A DNA stretch of 64,000 nt from an uncultured Eubacteriales bacterium (GCA_900318145.1 ONJM01000002.1:62001-126000), one strand, 5' to 3'. Positions 48,313-59,802 are shown, counted from the stretch's first letter. A program made the numbers and translations. Notes: generated from the sequence alone by a model not told the origin.

Positions 48313-48585
48313 ATGACGAAAGCATTAATTTCCGTAACCGGACTCGATACAACCGGGATTATCGCAAGAGTAGCGACGAAGCTCTATGAAATGAATATCA
48401 ACATTCTTGATATTACGCAGACGATTCTGGACGGATATTTCACAATGATGATGGTGGTGAACCTGGACGGCGCAAAACTCACCTTTGAGGAGATCGACAG
48501 GCGCCTCCAGCCTGTGCGGGATGAACTGAACATGACCATTCATATGCAGCGGATGGATATCTTTGACGCCATGCACAGAATCTGA
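48313..48585 (+). CDS. ACT-domain protein (UPF0237 type)
   Basis: A 90-residue ACT-domain protein ([39 protein letters not shown]) that stands alone, as in the UPF0237 family. It lies 14 bases before the DUF711 gene, a pairing that is widely conserved in Bacillota. ACT domains bind small ligands, often amino acids, so it may regulate its partner. Reaction unknown. Confidence 0.85.
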   Translation: MTKALISVTGLDTTGIIARVATKLYEMNINILDITQTILDGYFTMMMVVNLDGAKLTFEEIDRRLQPVRDELNMTIHMQRMDIFDAMHRI

Positions 48586-48599
48586 CGGGGGAAGAAATA

Positions 48600-49946
48600 A
48601 TGATTGAGACAGGTGAAATTCTCCAGACGATGCGCATGATACAGGAAGAAAATTTCGACATACGCACCATCACGCTGGGGATCAATCTGCTGGACTGTTC
48701 GGATTCCGACGCGGACAGATGCGCGGACAGAGTGTATGAAAAAATATGCAGACGCGCGGAAAAACTGGTACACACCGGTGAGGAAATCGAAAGGGAATTC
48801 GGGATACCGATTGTCAACAAGCGGATCAGCGTCACGCCGGTAAGTCTGATCTGCCAGGCTGATCCGAGGCCCATCGCAAAGGCGCTGGACAAGGCCGCGG
48901 CGGAAGTAGGCGTGAATTTTCTCGGCGGATATTCCGCACTGATGCATAAAGGAGCAACACTTGCGGACGAAAGGCTGCTGGCGTCCATTCCGGAAGTGCT
49001 CAGCGAGACCAGTCTGCTGTGTTCCAGCGTAAACGTGGCATCTACACGGACGGGCATCAATATGAATGCCGTACGGGAAATGGGAGAAATAATTAAGGAG
49101 ACTGCGGAGAAAACATCCGCGCAGGACGGACTGGGCTGCGCAAAGCTTGTGGTTTTCGCCAACGCGGTGGAAGACAATCCCTTTATGGCCGGTGCTTTCT
49201 GCGGCGTCGGAGAGCCGGAATGCGCCATAAACGTCGGCGTTTCAGGACCGGGCGTTGTAAAGGTTGCGCTTGAATCCGTCCGCGGTGAGCCGTTTGATGT
49301 TATTGCAGAAACCATCAAGAAGACAGCTTTCAAGATTACACGGGTCGGCCAGCTGGTTGCACGGGAAGCAAGCCAGCGCCTGAACATCCCGTTCGGAATC
49401 GTGGATTTAAGCCTGGCGCCGACACCTGCCAGAGGGGACTCGGTCGCCCGGATTCTCGAAGAAATGGGACTGGAAACCGTCGGCGCACCCGGTACCACCG
49501 CAGCACTCGCACTGCTGAATGACGCGGTCAAAAAAGGTGGTGTGATGGCCAGCAACCATGTTGGCGGGCTGAGCGGAGCGTTCATTCCCGTGAGTGAGGA
49601 TATCGGGATGATCGAGGCGGCGGCGAAAGGCGCACTGACCCTGGAAAAGCTCGAAGCGATGACTTGCGTCTGTTCCGTGGGACTTGATATGATCGCGGTG
49701 CCCGGGGACACCTCGGCGGCAGCCATCAGCGGAATCATTGCGGATGAAGCGGCGATCGGCATCGTAAACAACAAGACAACAGCGGTGCGCCTGATTCCCG
49801 CGGTCGGCAAGAAAGCCGGAGACCTGGTGGAATTCGGGGGATTGCTCGGGTACGCGCCTGTCATGCCTGTGAATGCCGTAAGCAATGAAAGGTTTATCGC
49901 CAGGGGCGGCCGGATTCCGGCACCGCTGCATTCGCTGAGAAACTGA
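48600..49946 (+). CDS. DUF711 / UPF0210 (PFL-fold) protein
   Basis: A 448-residue protein typical of UPF0210: [91 protein letters not shown] and [18 protein letters not shown]. Structures of the family resemble pyruvate formate-lyase, but no reaction is proven. It forms an operon with the ACT protein. ATG 48600 after GGGGGAAG. Confidence 0.88.
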   Translation: MIETGEILQTMRMIQEENFDIRTITLGINLLDCSDSDADRCADRVYEKICRRAEKLVHTGEEIEREFGIPIVNKRISVTPVSLICQADPRPIAKALDKAAAEVGVNFLGGYSALMHKGATLADERLLASIPEVLSETSLLCSSVNVASTRTGINMNAVREMGEIIKETAEKTSAQDGLGCAKLVVFANAVEDNPFMAGAFCGVGEPECAINVGVSGPGVVKVALESVRGEPFDVIAETIKKTAFKITRVGQLVAREASQRLNIPFGIVDLSLAPTPARGDSVARILEEMGLETVGAPGTTAALALLNDAVKKGGVMASNHVGGLSGAFIPVSEDIGMIEAAAKGALTLEKLEAMTCVCSVGLDMIAVPGDTSAAAISGIIADEAAIGIVNNKTTAVRLIPAVGKKAGDLVEFGGLLGYAPVMPVNAVSNERFIARGGRIPAPLHSLRN

Positions 49947-51236
<1,290 letters not shown>

Positions 51237-51250
51237 AGGCGGGGTGCTTT

Positions 51251-51538
51251 ATGACCGGAAAACAGCGGGCAAAACTCAGGGCGATGGCCAATACGATTGA
51301 AACGATTCTTTACATCGGGAAAGACGGGATTACGGACAATACGGTCAAGGAATGCTACGACGCGCTGGAGGCCCGGGAACTGATCAAGGGATGTGTTCAG
51401 CAGGGTTCACCGGTCGGCGCGAGGGAAGCGCTGACCATTCTGTGTGAACGGACCGGCGCGGAACCCATTCAGCAGATTGGAAGAAGATTTGTTATGTACC
51501 GGCAGAGCCGGGAAAACCCGAGGATCGTCATTGAATGA
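51251..51538 (+). CDS. yhbY: YhbY-type CRM-domain RNA-binding protein
   Basis: A 95-residue CRM-domain protein: TGKQRAKLRAMANTIETILYIGKDGIT, ALEARELIKGCV, RFVMYR at the end. Binds pre-50S rRNA. It lies between obgE and murC, a known order. Confidence 0.88.
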   Translation: MTGKQRAKLRAMANTIETILYIGKDGITDNTVKECYDALEARELIKGCVQQGSPVGAREALTILCERTGAEPIQQIGRRFVMYRQSRENPRIVIE

Positions 51539-51571
51539 ATATACCCACGGAAGGACAGCGGTACAGCGGAT

Positions 51572-52984
51572 ATGAATAAGAGCACACAGATCAGAGATCA
51601 CAAAGGCGGACGGATCCATCTGATCGGTATCGGCGGGAGCAGCATGAGCGGTCTGGCTGAAATGCTGATCGACCAGGGATACCGCGTTTCAGGAAGCGAC
51701 AGGGACGAAGGTTACCTGATTCATCATGTACGGGAAAAAGGCGGCGAAGTTATGATCGGCCACAGACCGGAGAACGTGCGCGGCGCCGATCTCGTGGTTT
51801 ATTCCGCGGCGATCCCGGCGGATAATCCGGAAAGAGCTGAAGCGGAAAGACTCGGCATTCCTTCCATAGAGCGTGCTGTCCTGCTGGGGCAGCTGATGGA
51901 AGGATTCGGAAAAGCAGTCGGTATCTGCGGCGCCCACGGGAAAACAACCGTCACATCCATGCTCAGCCAGATTCTGCTTGAGTCCGGCAAAGACCCGAGC
52001 ATTCATATCGGCGGCCGCCTGGACGCTATTGGAGGAAGCACGAGAGTCGGCCACAGCGACATTTTTATTGCCGAAGCGTGTGAGTTCAACCGTTCCTTTC
52101 TCCAGCTGCATCCCACAGTGGCTGTGGTGCTGAATATCGACGCCGATCACCTGGACTGCTATAAGGATCTGGATGAAATTGAGGAAACCTTCGGAATGTA
52201 TCTCCGGCTGCTTCCGCAAAACGGCGCGGCCATTGGAAACGGCGATGATCCGCGGGTCCGGCGGCAGATGGAAAAGATCAGCTGCAGGAAGGTTTATTTC
52301 GGCTTCGGCTCCGGGAACGACTGGAAACCCGAAGAGATCACGGAAGACGACCAGGGACGGGCCAGCTTTCTGCTCCGCCGCGGGGACGGCGCACCTGTTC
52401 GGGTACAGATGGGTATTCCCGGTGAATTCAATCTGATGAACGCACTGGCGGCCATCGCAGCTGCGGCGGAGCTGGGCGTTTCCCCGGAAACATCCGCCGG
52501 GGTGCTGAAGCATTTCACCGGAGCGCACAGGCGGTTTGAAAAGACCGACGAAATCGACGGTGTGGAAATATTCCACGATTACGGACATAATCCCACGGAA
52601 ATGAGGAACGCGCTTTCCATCGCGAGAAAGCGGTGCAGGGGAAAACTCTGGGCTGTTATGCAGCCGCATACTTTCAGCCGGGTAAGGACGCTGTTTGACC
52701 AGTATCTTACTTGCACGAAACAAGCGGATTATACACTGATTACGGATATCTGCGCAGCCAGGGAAAAGGATCCGGGAGACCTGAACAGCGGAATGCTCGT
52801 CGATGGAATGGTCCGGAACGGGATCGATGCCAGGTGGACTCCTTCGTTTGACGATACGGAGCAATGGCTGCGGACGCATTGGCAGCCGGGAGATCTTGTG
52901 CTGACCATGGGCTGCGGTGATATCAATCTGCTTAACGATCAGATTCACCGGCACGAAGCGGAAATACGGGCGAAAGGAAAGTGA
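51572..52984 (+). CDS. murC: UDP-N-acetylmuramate--L-alanine ligase
   Basis: A 470-residue MurC. Rossmann start HLIGIGGSSMSGLAEML, ATP loop GICGAHGKTTVTSMLSQI, IFIAEACEFNRSFL, VVLNIDADHLDCY, then FTGAHRRFEKTDEIDGVEIF and HDYGHNPTEMRNAL. It adds L-Ala to UDP-MurNAc. The last four bases overlap the alr start (GTGA). The AGGGxR pocket is replaced by AHRRF as in the family. Confidence 0.92.
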   Translation: MNKSTQIRDHKGGRIHLIGIGGSSMSGLAEMLIDQGYRVSGSDRDEGYLIHHVREKGGEVMIGHRPENVRGADLVVYSAAIPADNPERAEAERLGIPSIERAVLLGQLMEGFGKAVGICGAHGKTTVTSMLSQILLESGKDPSIHIGGRLDAIGGSTRVGHSDIFIAEACEFNRSFLQLHPTVAVVLNIDADHLDCYKDLDEIEETFGMYLRLLPQNGAAIGNGDDPRVRRQMEKISCRKVYFGFGSGNDWKPEEITEDDQGRASFLLRRGDGAPVRVQMGIPGEFNLMNALAAIAAAAELGVSPETSAGVLKHFTGAHRRFEKTDEIDGVEIFHDYGHNPTEMRNALSIARKRCRGKLWAVMQPHTFSRVRTLFDQYLTCTKQADYTLITDICAAREKDPGDLNSGMLVDGMVRNGIDARWTPSFDDTEQWLRTHWQPGDLVLTMGCGDINLLNDQIHRHEAEIRAKGK

Positions 52985-54120
52985 TTGAATTGCACCCGAG
53001 AAACCGACGCGTTATCCGGACAGACCTGCTGCGGAAGAATATGGAAAAAATCCGCGGCACCGTAGCGCCGCAGGTCAAGGTGATGGCGGTTGTCAAGGCA
53101 GACGCATACGGCCACGGCTTTTTCGAAGCTGCCCGCGCTTTTATTGAGGGCGGGGCGGATATGCTGGCGGTTGCGTCCGTAGCTGAAGGAACAAAGCTCC
53201 GGCAAAACGGGATTGCTGTTCCGATTCTGGTGCTCGGCGCCGTAACTGCGGAAGACGCGGCGGAAGGCGTTGCGGAAGGACTGATTCAGACAGTCTGTTC
53301 GGCAGAAATGGTACACCTGTGCGAAATGGCGGCCGCGGAACAAAACAAACAGACCGAAGTCCATTTGAAGATTGATACAGGTATGGGCAGAATCGGGGTG
53401 CGTACGGAAGAAGAGCTGAAAGCAGTTACGGATGAAATCAAATCTTCCGGACATGTGTTGCTGACCGGCGCGTTTACACATTTTTCCGACGCGGATGACG
53501 GACCGGAAGGAATGGAATATACGGAGCAGCAGTTTCAGAAATTTCTGCAGCTGACGTCCTGTCTGCCGGAAAGGCTTCTCCTCCACTGTTCCAATTCCGC
53601 GGCGATTCACCGCAGACCCGAATACGCGCTGGGCATGGTACGGGCAGGCATCAGTCTGTACGGATATCCGCCTGTAGCGGAAAGAGACCTGAAACTGGAG
53701 CCGTGCATGCGGTGGACCGCAAAAATCAGCTATATCAAGGAACTTCCGGAAGGTGAATATATCAGCTACGGGCGAACATTCAGGACAGAGAAGCATATGC
53801 GCGTGGCAACCGTCACGTGCGGGTATGCGGATGGGTATCACCGTGCAGCAGGTGAAAAGGCGGAAGTACTGATCCGCGGCAAACGGGCGAAAATTATCGG
53901 GCGGATCTGTATGGACCAGATGCTTGCGGATATCAGCGGTATTCCGGAAGCGCGGACAGAGGATGAAGTCGTACTGATCGGTACTGACGGCAATGAACGC
54001 ATTACCGCAGAGGATATCGCAAAATGGAGCGGGACGATCAGCTATGAGATCCTGCTGAGCGTCGGCAGCCGTGTGGAACGGGTTTTTGAAAATCCCGAAG
54101 TTACTTGCAAGGGGGAATAA
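52981..54120 (+). CDS. alr: Alanine racemase
   Basis: A 379-residue PLP enzyme. VKADAYGHG (Lys39, PLP anchor), HLKIDTGMGRIGV, FTHFSDADD, HCSNSAAI, ARAGISLYGYPP-type loop (VRAGISLYGYPP) and SYGRTFRTEKHM (catalytic Tyr), with EVVLIGTDGNERITAEDIA in the C-terminal domain. Makes D-Ala for wall synthesis, linked to murC by GTGA overlap. GTG 52981 is taken; TTG 52990 with AAAGGA farther upstream is an alternative. Confidence 0.92.
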   Translation: MIELHPRNRRVIRTDLLRKNMEKIRGTVAPQVKVMAVVKADAYGHGFFEAARAFIEGGADMLAVASVAEGTKLRQNGIAVPILVLGAVTAEDAAEGVAEGLIQTVCSAEMVHLCEMAAAEQNKQTEVHLKIDTGMGRIGVRTEEELKAVTDEIKSSGHVLLTGAFTHFSDADDGPEGMEYTEQQFQKFLQLTSCLPERLLLHCSNSAAIHRRPEYALGMVRAGISLYGYPPVAERDLKLEPCMRWTAKISYIKELPEGEYISYGRTFRTEKHMRVATVTCGYADGYHRAAGEKAEVLIRGKRAKIIGRICMDQMLADISGIPEARTEDEVVLIGTDGNERITAEDIAKWSGTISYEILLSVGSRVERVFENPEVTCKGE

Positions 54121-54123
54121 ACC

Positions 54124-54927
54124 ATGGCAAAAAAAACAAAGCTTCCCGAGAAAACCAAACCTTTTGTGACGGGGGCACCGACAGACGAGAATACATTCCG
54201 GCAGGCGCTGAAGTTTTTCGGGATTATGGTCATGATCGTTTTTATAACTTTTATTGTCTGCTCCATGGCAGGCGTAAAGTCGGATATTCTCCGGGTCGTG
54301 ATCAATACCGTGGTGGAAGCGGCGGTTCTGCTGATCCTTTTCAGCAGGGGAGCGGATCTGGGCACTGACGCGGTTGCGCGGGGTGAAATTGTATACCAGC
54401 ATAATGAAAAGGGACTGGATATCACGCAGAATGAAAGGAAGATACCGTTTCATAAATGCAAAGGGTTCATTATCGGACTGATCGGATCCGCGGTATTCTT
54501 TATTCCGGCGCTTCTGCTGGCTTTCACCGCGGAAAAGCAGATGACAACAGCCGGAACGCTGCCCTCCTGGATGGATGGATTTATGCGGCGTTCAGAGATC
54601 AGCGGAGGACTTGCAGCCTACTCGCAGAATGGCTCTCTGGGTGTTTTGGACATCATCCGTATTTTTGTCCGGGTGACGATTATGCCGTTTGTCGCCATGG
54701 CCGGAACGGAAAACCGGGATCTCCTGCTGCTGATTGAAAGAATCAGCCCGGTTCTGGTGCTGCTGCCCGCGCTGGCGTATGGAGCCGGATATCTTCAGGG
54801 CCCTTCCAGAAGAAAACAGGTGCATACGGAAATTGCGGCCAATACCCGCAAAAGAGTGACCAGGGAACGGCGGGAAAGACAGAAGAAAAAAAACAATGTT
54901 CCAAAGACTCCCCAGCAGCTGAACTGA
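54124..54927 (+). CDS. Membrane protein, unknown function
   Basis: A 267-residue protein with about five membrane helices (FFGIMVMIVFITFIVCSMAG, VVEAAVLLILFSRGADL, FIIGLIGSAVFFIPALLLAF, IIRIFVRVTIMPFVAMAG, SPVLVLLPALAYGAGYL) and a basic, Lys/Arg-rich C-terminus. ATG three bases after the alr stop. No family named. Place between wall and ribosome genes gives no function. Confidence 0.65.
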   Translation: MAKKTKLPEKTKPFVTGAPTDENTFRQALKFFGIMVMIVFITFIVCSMAGVKSDILRVVINTVVEAAVLLILFSRGADLGTDAVARGEIVYQHNEKGLDITQNERKIPFHKCKGFIIGLIGSAVFFIPALLLAFTAEKQMTTAGTLPSWMDGFMRRSEISGGLAAYSQNGSLGVLDIIRIFVRVTIMPFVAMAGTENRDLLLLIERISPVLVLLPALAYGAGYLQGPSRRKQVHTEIAANTRKRVTRERRERQKKKNNVPKTPQQLN

Positions 54928-54958
54928 TTGTGAACAGGAAGGAAAGAGGTTTCATTCC

Positions 54959-55540
54959 ATGCGCATCATTGCCGGAACCGCCCGCAGCAGACGGATTGAA
55001 GCCCCGGAAGGAAGGAACACGAGGCCGACCCTTGACAGAGTCCGGGAAAACCTGTTTAATATCCTGCAGACAAGAATCTTTTCATCGGTCGTTCTCGATC
55101 TTTTTGCCGGAAGCGGCGCACTGAGCCTTGAAGCACTGAGCAGAGGCGCTTCCTTTGCGGTTATGTGCGATCTGGATAAAAACGCAAACCGCATTGAACG
55201 CAGAAACACGGAGTCCCTCGGGTTTTCAGACCGGGCGGAAATCATGTGCTGCGACTGGAAAACCGCCATTGGAACACAGAAAAGCAAAGGACGCGTTTTT
55301 GATATCGTTTTTCTTGATCCGCCGTACCGCATGACAGATCTTCGGGAAGTTTCCGAAGCGCTTGTTCCGGTTATCAGGGAAGATTCACTGGTGATTGTGG
55401 AGCACGAAGCAGACAGTGATTTTTTGTTCGGAGAGCGCTTTGTGAAAACGGACGAGCGGAAATGGGGTTTCTGCGGAATGTCTTTCCTGAAGCTGTCCCG
55501 ATCCGCTGATGCTTTGCCCGAACCGGAGGAACAGAAATGA
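54959..55540 (+). CDS. rsmD: 16S rRNA (guanine966-N2)-methyltransferase
   Basis: A 193-residue RsmD: MRIIAGTARSRRIEAPEG, NTRPTLDRVRENLFNIL, LDLFAGSGALSLEALSRGA (SAM motif I), and FLDPPYR (catalytic D-P-P-Y). Methylates G966 in the 30S head. Overlaps coaD by four bases (ATGA), the classical rsmD-coaD pair. Confidence 0.92.
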   Translation: MRIIAGTARSRRIEAPEGRNTRPTLDRVRENLFNILQTRIFSSVVLDLFAGSGALSLEALSRGASFAVMCDLDKNANRIERRNTESLGFSDRAEIMCCDWKTAIGTQKSKGRVFDIVFLDPPYRMTDLREVSEALVPVIREDSLVIVEHEADSDFLFGERFVKTDERKWGFCGMSFLKLSRSADALPEPEEQK

Positions 55541-56031
55541 GAAGTTGTATTTATCCCGGATCCTTCGATCCGATCACCTGCGGCCATCTGGATCTGATCA
55601 GAAGGCTGGCGTCCATGTATGATAAAGTTACGGTTACCGTCATGATCAACCGCGCGAAGGCCGGCTGTATTCCCAGTGAAGAAAGAGTGAAGCTGATCCG
55701 GAAGGCGTGCGCGGGTATCAGGAATGTGGACGTGGAATTATGGCACGGGCTGCTGGCGGATTACGCCGCGGCGCACCCGGGATCCGTGGTAGCCCGCGGA
55801 ATACGGAATGCTTCCGATTTTGAAGCGGAAATGACTGCTGCTGCCGTCAACCGAAGGCTGAATCCGGGGATGGAGACAGTTTTTCTGCCGGCGTCGGACA
55901 AATGGGGTGATGTTTCTTCCTCAGCTGTACGTGAAATAGCTTCTTTCGGAGGCGACTACACACCGTTTGTACCCGGATGTATCCGCAGAGACCTGAAAAA
56001 ATGGCTGAAACCGGTGAAAGAGGTATTATAA
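55537..56031 (+). CDS. coaD: Phosphopantetheine adenylyltransferase
   Basis: A 164-residue CoaD: CIYPGSFDPITCGHLDLIRR (T-x-G-H-x-D nucleotidyl motif), GLLADYAAAH, VVARGIRNASDFEAEMTAAA, and DVSSSAVREIASFGGD near the end (I-S-S-T/S-x-[IV]-R). It makes dephospho-CoA from phosphopantetheine and ATP. Confidence 0.92.
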   Translation: MRSCIYPGSFDPITCGHLDLIRRLASMYDKVTVTVMINRAKAGCIPSEERVKLIRKACAGIRNVDVELWHGLLADYAAAHPGSVVARGIRNASDFEAEMTAAAVNRRLNPGMETVFLPASDKWGDVSSSAVREIASFGGDYTPFVPGCIRRDLKKWLKPVKEVL

Positions 56032-56044
56032 AGGAGGATCTGTT

Positions 56045-56683
56045 ATGGCCAATGAAATCAACAGCGCGCAGCTCTGCCTCAATGCAGTCCAGGCGCTCCA
56101 GGAGCAGCTGAAAGGCGCAAGGAAAACGCTGATCAACAGCGAAACATGCATTGTCAACCGCAGCATCATGACCGCGCAGCTGGAGTATCTGAAGGACAAT
56201 CTGCCAAAGACGGTGGAAATCGCCGCCAGGATTGTGGAGGAAGAAGAGACAATCCGCACCGAGACGGAGCAGAAACGTACGGAAATCCTCGAGAGTGCGA
56301 ACGCCCAGGCTCAGAATATGGTGAACGACGCCACGCAAAAATCCCGCCAGATGATGGAACAGGCAAACCAGGAGGCGAATTCGCTGATGGACCGTGCCGG
56401 TCAGGAGGCGTCGGCTTGTGTGGAAGCCGCCAAGGCAGAAGCCCAGCGTATTGTGCAGGACGCCGAAAAGAAAGCACAGGAACTGGTTGAAGAGGAAAAT
56501 ATCGTGCGCCGCGCGCGTGTGGAAAGCGAGGAGCTGCGTGAAAACGCAAAAGCCGACGCGGCTAACCTGCACAAGAATACGCTGGACTATATCGATTCCC
56601 TGTTGGCGGAAACGGACCGGAAGATGAGTGAACTGATCAACAATATCCGGCTTGAAAGAAACGAAATACGCAATCACCGGTAA
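56045..56683 (+). CDS. Coiled-coil protein, DivIVA-like
   Basis: A 212-residue protein, almost all coiled coil, with an Ala/Gln/Glu-rich heptad stretch (SRQMMEQANQEANSLMDRAG) and AKAEAQRIVQDAEKKAQELVEEE. The plan resembles DivIVA/ATP-synthase-b-like cytoplasmic coils and similar proteins after coaD in other Clostridia, often called 'ATPase' without cause. No Walker motifs. Function unknown; a division or membrane-organising scaffold is possible. Confidence 0.6.
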   Translation: MANEINSAQLCLNAVQALQEQLKGARKTLINSETCIVNRSIMTAQLEYLKDNLPKTVEIAARIVEEEETIRTETEQKRTEILESANAQAQNMVNDATQKSRQMMEQANQEANSLMDRAGQEASACVEAAKAEAQRIVQDAEKKAQELVEEENIVRRARVESEELRENAKADAANLHKNTLDYIDSLLAETDRKMSELINNIRLERNEIRNHR

Positions 56684-56821
56684 AGGATGGCCGGTCTTTG
56701 GTCATTTTGCACAAATAAACCGGCGAATGCTTGTGAAAACAGTCCATTTCTATTTTGCGCCTGCATGCGTATAATATGCGTATCAGGAATTCGTTCCGGA
56801 ATGATTAAGGAGGAAGAAAGA

Positions 56822-57943
56822 ATGGCAAGTGTATCCCTTCAGCACATTTACAAGGTCTATACCGGCAACGTAACGGCTGTCAGCGACTTTACCCTGGACA
56901 TTGAAGATAAGGAGTTTATCGTTCTGGTCGGTCCTTCCGGCTGCGGTAAGTCCACCACCCTGCGCATGGTCGCCGGTCTGGAAGAAATCTCCGACGGCGA
57001 ACTGTACATCGGCGACAAACTGGTCAACGACGTCGCTCCCAAGGACCGCGATATCGCCATGGTGTTCCAGAACTACGCGCTGTATCCCCACATGACCGTT
57101 TACGATAACATGGCGTTCGGCCTGAAACTGCGCAAGACTCCCAAGGATGAGATCAAACGCCGCGTGGAAGAAGCCGCCAAGATCCTGGACATCGCTCACC
57201 TGCTGAACCGTAAACCGAAGGCCCTTTCCGGCGGCCAGCGTCAGCGTGTTGCTCTGGGACGTGCCATCGTCCGTGAACCGAAGGTCTTCCTCTTCGACGA
57301 ACCTCTGTCCAACCTGGACGCGAAACTGCGCGTTGCCATGCGTACCGAGATCACCAAGCTCCATCAGCGGCTGCAGACAACCTTCATCTACGTTACCCAC
57401 GATCAGACCGAAGCTATGACCATGGCGAGCCGTATCGTCGTTATGAAGGACGGCGTCGTGCAGCAGGTGGATACGCCCCAGAACCTGTATGATTATCCGG
57501 CCAATGAGTTCGTTGCCGGATTCATCGGCAGCCCGCAGATGAACTTCTTCAACGTCAAGCTTGAACGCCAGGGACAGGATGTCGTCGCTCTGTTCGGCGA
57601 GAACAAGATCGTTGTTCCCGAGAAGAAGATCTCCAAGTTCGTGGATGAAAGCTACATCGGCAAGGACGTTGTGATGGGCATCCGTCCTGAGAACATCTCC
57701 GATGACGAAGCGAAGCTTGCTGAGTTCTCCACCGCGACAATCGATGTGGACGTGGAAGTTACCGAACTGATGGGTTCCGAGACCTACCTGTACTTGAGCA
57801 CTACCGGCAAAGACGGAAACATCATTGCCCGTGTTGATCCCAGAACTTCCAGCCGCGCCGGCAACAAGATCAAGATCGCTTTCGATACAAACCATCTGCA
57901 CTTCTTCGACAAGGAAACGGAGAAGACCATCCTGAACAAATAA
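56822..57943 (+). CDS. ABC transporter ATPase, MsmK/UgpC (sugar) type
   Basis: A 373-residue ATPase; ATG 56822 with AAGGAGGAAG upstream is used, not the far upstream start. Walker [11 protein letters not shown]-loop [12 protein letters not shown], signature [15 protein letters not shown], Walker [17 protein letters not shown]-loop VTHDQTEAM, then a C-terminal TOBE/OB part. Such ATPases often stand alone and power several sugar importers. Codons are strongly biased (many C-ending), unlike its neighbours, which suggests very high expression. A TATAAT at 56770-56775 may be its -10 box. Confidence 0.9.
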   Translation: MASVSLQHIYKVYTGNVTAVSDFTLDIEDKEFIVLVGPSGCGKSTTLRMVAGLEEISDGELYIGDKLVNDVAPKDRDIAMVFQNYALYPHMTVYDNMAFGLKLRKTPKDEIKRRVEEAAKILDIAHLLNRKPKALSGGQRQRVALGRAIVREPKVFLFDEPLSNLDAKLRVAMRTEITKLHQRLQTTFIYVTHDQTEAMTMASRIVVMKDGVVQQVDTPQNLYDYPANEFVAGFIGSPQMNFFNVKLERQGQDVVALFGENKIVVPEKKISKFVDESYIGKDVVMGIRPENISDDEAKLAEFSTATIDVDVEVTELMGSETYLYLSTTGKDGNIIARVDPRTSSRAGNKIKIAFDTNHLHFFDKETEKTILNK

Positions 57944-57957
57944 GATCCGGATGCAGA

Positions 57958-57990
57958 GGACCCCGGGCAGTAGCCCGGGGTCCTATTTAT
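57958..57990. terminator. Bidirectional terminator between convergent genes
   Basis: GGACCCCGGGC pairs with GCCCGGGGTCC around AGTA, followed by TATTTAT. It separates the ABC gene (+) and the secreted protein gene (-). Confidence 0.8.
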
Positions 57991-57991
57991 A

Positions 57992-58690
57992 TCAGTCGGT
58001 ATTGCAGTTATCCGGAGACCGGCAGATTTTGAAATTCGGAATTTTGCTGATCTCCTCAGCTGTGGTCGGGAGGTTGTGGTATCCGTCCTGAAAGCCTGTC
58101 CCGACATAAATACGGTTATAGGTTCCTCCGGAGACCTGCATAAACAGAATTTCGGTTTCGGACACGGAGTATACTACCGCACTGTGGGCATATTTTTTCC
58201 CTTTCGCCTCAAATTCCGTACGGAAAACATCCCCCGGTTTCAGGCCGCCGGCAGCGTCCAGATTTCTGAAAACCTTCCAGTTTTTATACAGGTTATATTC
58301 ACCGGAAAGCAGATAGCCGATAAACTGCGCAAAGCCAAAGCATTCGCCGTATCCAAGCTTGGGCAGTTCGGGAATCACCTTGTTGGATAACCAGCGGCAC
58401 CCGTAGGTGTTTTTTTTGTATCCGCTTCCGCCTCTCCGGATGACGGAAGTATCTGTCCATCCCGGAGCGTTTTCCGCTCCGTGAAAAGTCTGCACGATAA
58501 ATGGAGCGGTTGTCCAGTACCAGCTGTCATACAGTTCGTATTCCTGAATAATCCGGTCCAGGTTTTCAGTGGAGTAATCACCCTGGAAACGCTCGTCCTC
58601 AAAGGCAAAGGTGCCGTAGGAAGCATAGGCCGGAGACAGGGAAAGGAACGACAGAACGGTCAGAAAGCAAAACAGACGCTTCTTGAATCT
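57992..58690 (-). CDS. Secreted putative NlpC/CHAP-like cysteine peptidase
   Basis: A 232-residue protein; ATG at 58690 with GGAAGGA upstream is preferred over an upstream start lying in the promoter. A signal peptide (CFLTVLSFLSLSPAYAS) is followed by a domain with GYGECFGFAQFIGYLL (possible catalytic Cys), LKPGDVFRTEFE and YAHSAVVYSVSETEIL (possible His). This is the plan of papain-like NlpC/CHAP amidases, but the match is partial. A wall-modifying role outside the membrane is inferred. The C-terminus is Cys-containing (KICRSPDNCNTD). Confidence 0.55.
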   Translation of the reverse strand, partial: RFKKRLFCFLTVLSFLSLSPAYASYGTFAFEDERFQGDYSTENLDRIIQEYELYDSWYWTTAPFIVQTFHGAENAPGWTDTSVIRRGGSGYKKNTYGCRWLSNKVIPELPKLGYGECFGFAQFIGYLLSGEYNLYKNWKVFRNLDAAGGLKPGDVFRTEFEAKGKKYAHSAVVYSVSETEILFMQVSGGTYNRIYVGTGFQDGYHNLPTTAEEISKIPNFKICRSPDNCNTD

Positions 58691-58726
58691 CATGGAACCG
58701 AATCCTTCCTGAATCATTTCAAAAAG

Positions 58727-58756
58727 ATTATATATCCGAATATAGAACGAATTCAA
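58727..58756 (-). promoter_or_regulatory. Promoter of the secreted protein gene
   Basis: On the minus strand TTGAAT (58751-58756), 18 bases, TATAAT (58727-58732). It lies back-to-back with the regulator gene promoter. Confidence 0.7.
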
Positions 58757-58775
58757 TACACGGTTTCCTGCAAAC

Positions 58776-58804
58776 TTGACGAAGCTGCCTGTGTTGGCTA
58801 TTAT
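58776..58804 (+). promoter_or_regulatory. Promoter of the PucR-type regulator gene
   Basis: TTGACG (58776-58781), 17 bases, TATTAT (58799-58804), 32 bases before the start at 58837, which has GGGGAGGAT upstream. Confidence 0.75.
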
Positions 58805-58836
58805 TGTAAAGAACAGAGAAAGGGGAGGATCCAGTC

Positions 58837-59787
58837 ATGTCGGAAAGCGTGCTTGTTCATATCGGATCATTCTCCGATCTCAGCCCGGAGATTCAGGAGG
58901 CATTGCAGAACAGCGGAGAAAGGTTTATCCGGGCAGACGGCGCCTGCTATTACTATGACGGGAATCATGTCTATTTCTGTGATGCGGGGGATGAGAACGC
59001 CAGATTGTTCAGAAGCCTGGTTCTGACGAAAACAAAGGGCGAAGGGCAGACGGAGGAAGACGCAGTACGGGAAGTGCTGAAAGGGAACACGGATCCGGAG
59101 ACGATGAGGAGAGCCGGAATCGGTACGCAGGAAGAATACTGTGTGGTCCTTTTTCATGTGCCTTTTCCGCCGGACAGGCGCGCAATCATGGAACTGTTTC
59201 CGCTGGAGAAGAAGGATCGTATTGTGTTTATGGACGGTATGGAAATCGCACTGATCATGCAGACAAACCGGCGGGATCAGGATGAAGTATATGAATACAC
59301 TGCAGCCGCTGTTGAGACGCTTGAAAGCGAAGCGGGCCTCACGAGTATTGCAGGAATCGGCCAGCCGGTTTCGTCAGCGTCTGCGCTGACAGACAGCTAC
59401 AGAAAAGCAAAAGCAGCTCTGGCTATCGGCAGCAGACATTTTCTTCCCGGACAGATTTTTGCCTATTCCAAGCTGGCACTGGAAAGGCTGGCGGAGAGCA
59501 TTTCTCCGGAGAAGGCAGAAGCGTTCAGGAGGGAAATCCTTCCCGCACAGTCCGAAAGACTGATGACCAACGAAATCCTCGAAACGATCCGGGTTTTTTT
59601 CCTTAATGATCTGAACCTGTCAACGACCGCGAGGCAGCTGTTTATTCACCGGAATACACTGCTTTACAGAATGGAAAAAATACGGAAGATTACAGGACTT
59701 GATCTGCGTAAATTTGAGGATGCCGCAGTATTTCGATTTGTAATGAGCCTTACAGATAAAAAGAAATACGATTATGAAAAAAAATGA
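58837..59787 (+). CDS. PucR/CdaR-type transcriptional regulator
   Basis: A 316-residue protein. The C-terminal ~70 residues are the PucR helix-turn-helix: LNDLNLSTTARQLFIHRNTLLYRMEKIRKITGLDL (two parts). The middle has a GGDEF-like fold typical of CdaR proteins (IAGIGQPVSSASALTDSYRKAKAALAIG). The N-terminal sensor part is unassigned. It probably activates nearby genes, perhaps the divergent secreted protein or the S41 protease, which follows 15 bases after its stop. Confidence 0.8.
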   Translation: MSESVLVHIGSFSDLSPEIQEALQNSGERFIRADGACYYYDGNHVYFCDAGDENARLFRSLVLTKTKGEGQTEEDAVREVLKGNTDPETMRRAGIGTQEEYCVVLFHVPFPPDRRAIMELFPLEKKDRIVFMDGMEIALIMQTNRRDQDEVYEYTAAAVETLESEAGLTSIAGIGQPVSSASALTDSYRKAKAALAIGSRHFLPGQIFAYSKLALERLAESISPEKAEAFRREILPAQSERLMTNEILETIRVFFLNDLNLSTTARQLFIHRNTLLYRMEKIRKITGLDLRKFEDAAVFRFVMSLTDKKKYDYEKK

Positions 59788-59802
59788 AAGAAGGCACTGG
59801 AA

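Noticed and set aside
52945..54453. A 502-codon minus-strand frame over alr
   Set aside because: Shadow of the alanine racemase gene; no recognisable domain in its product.
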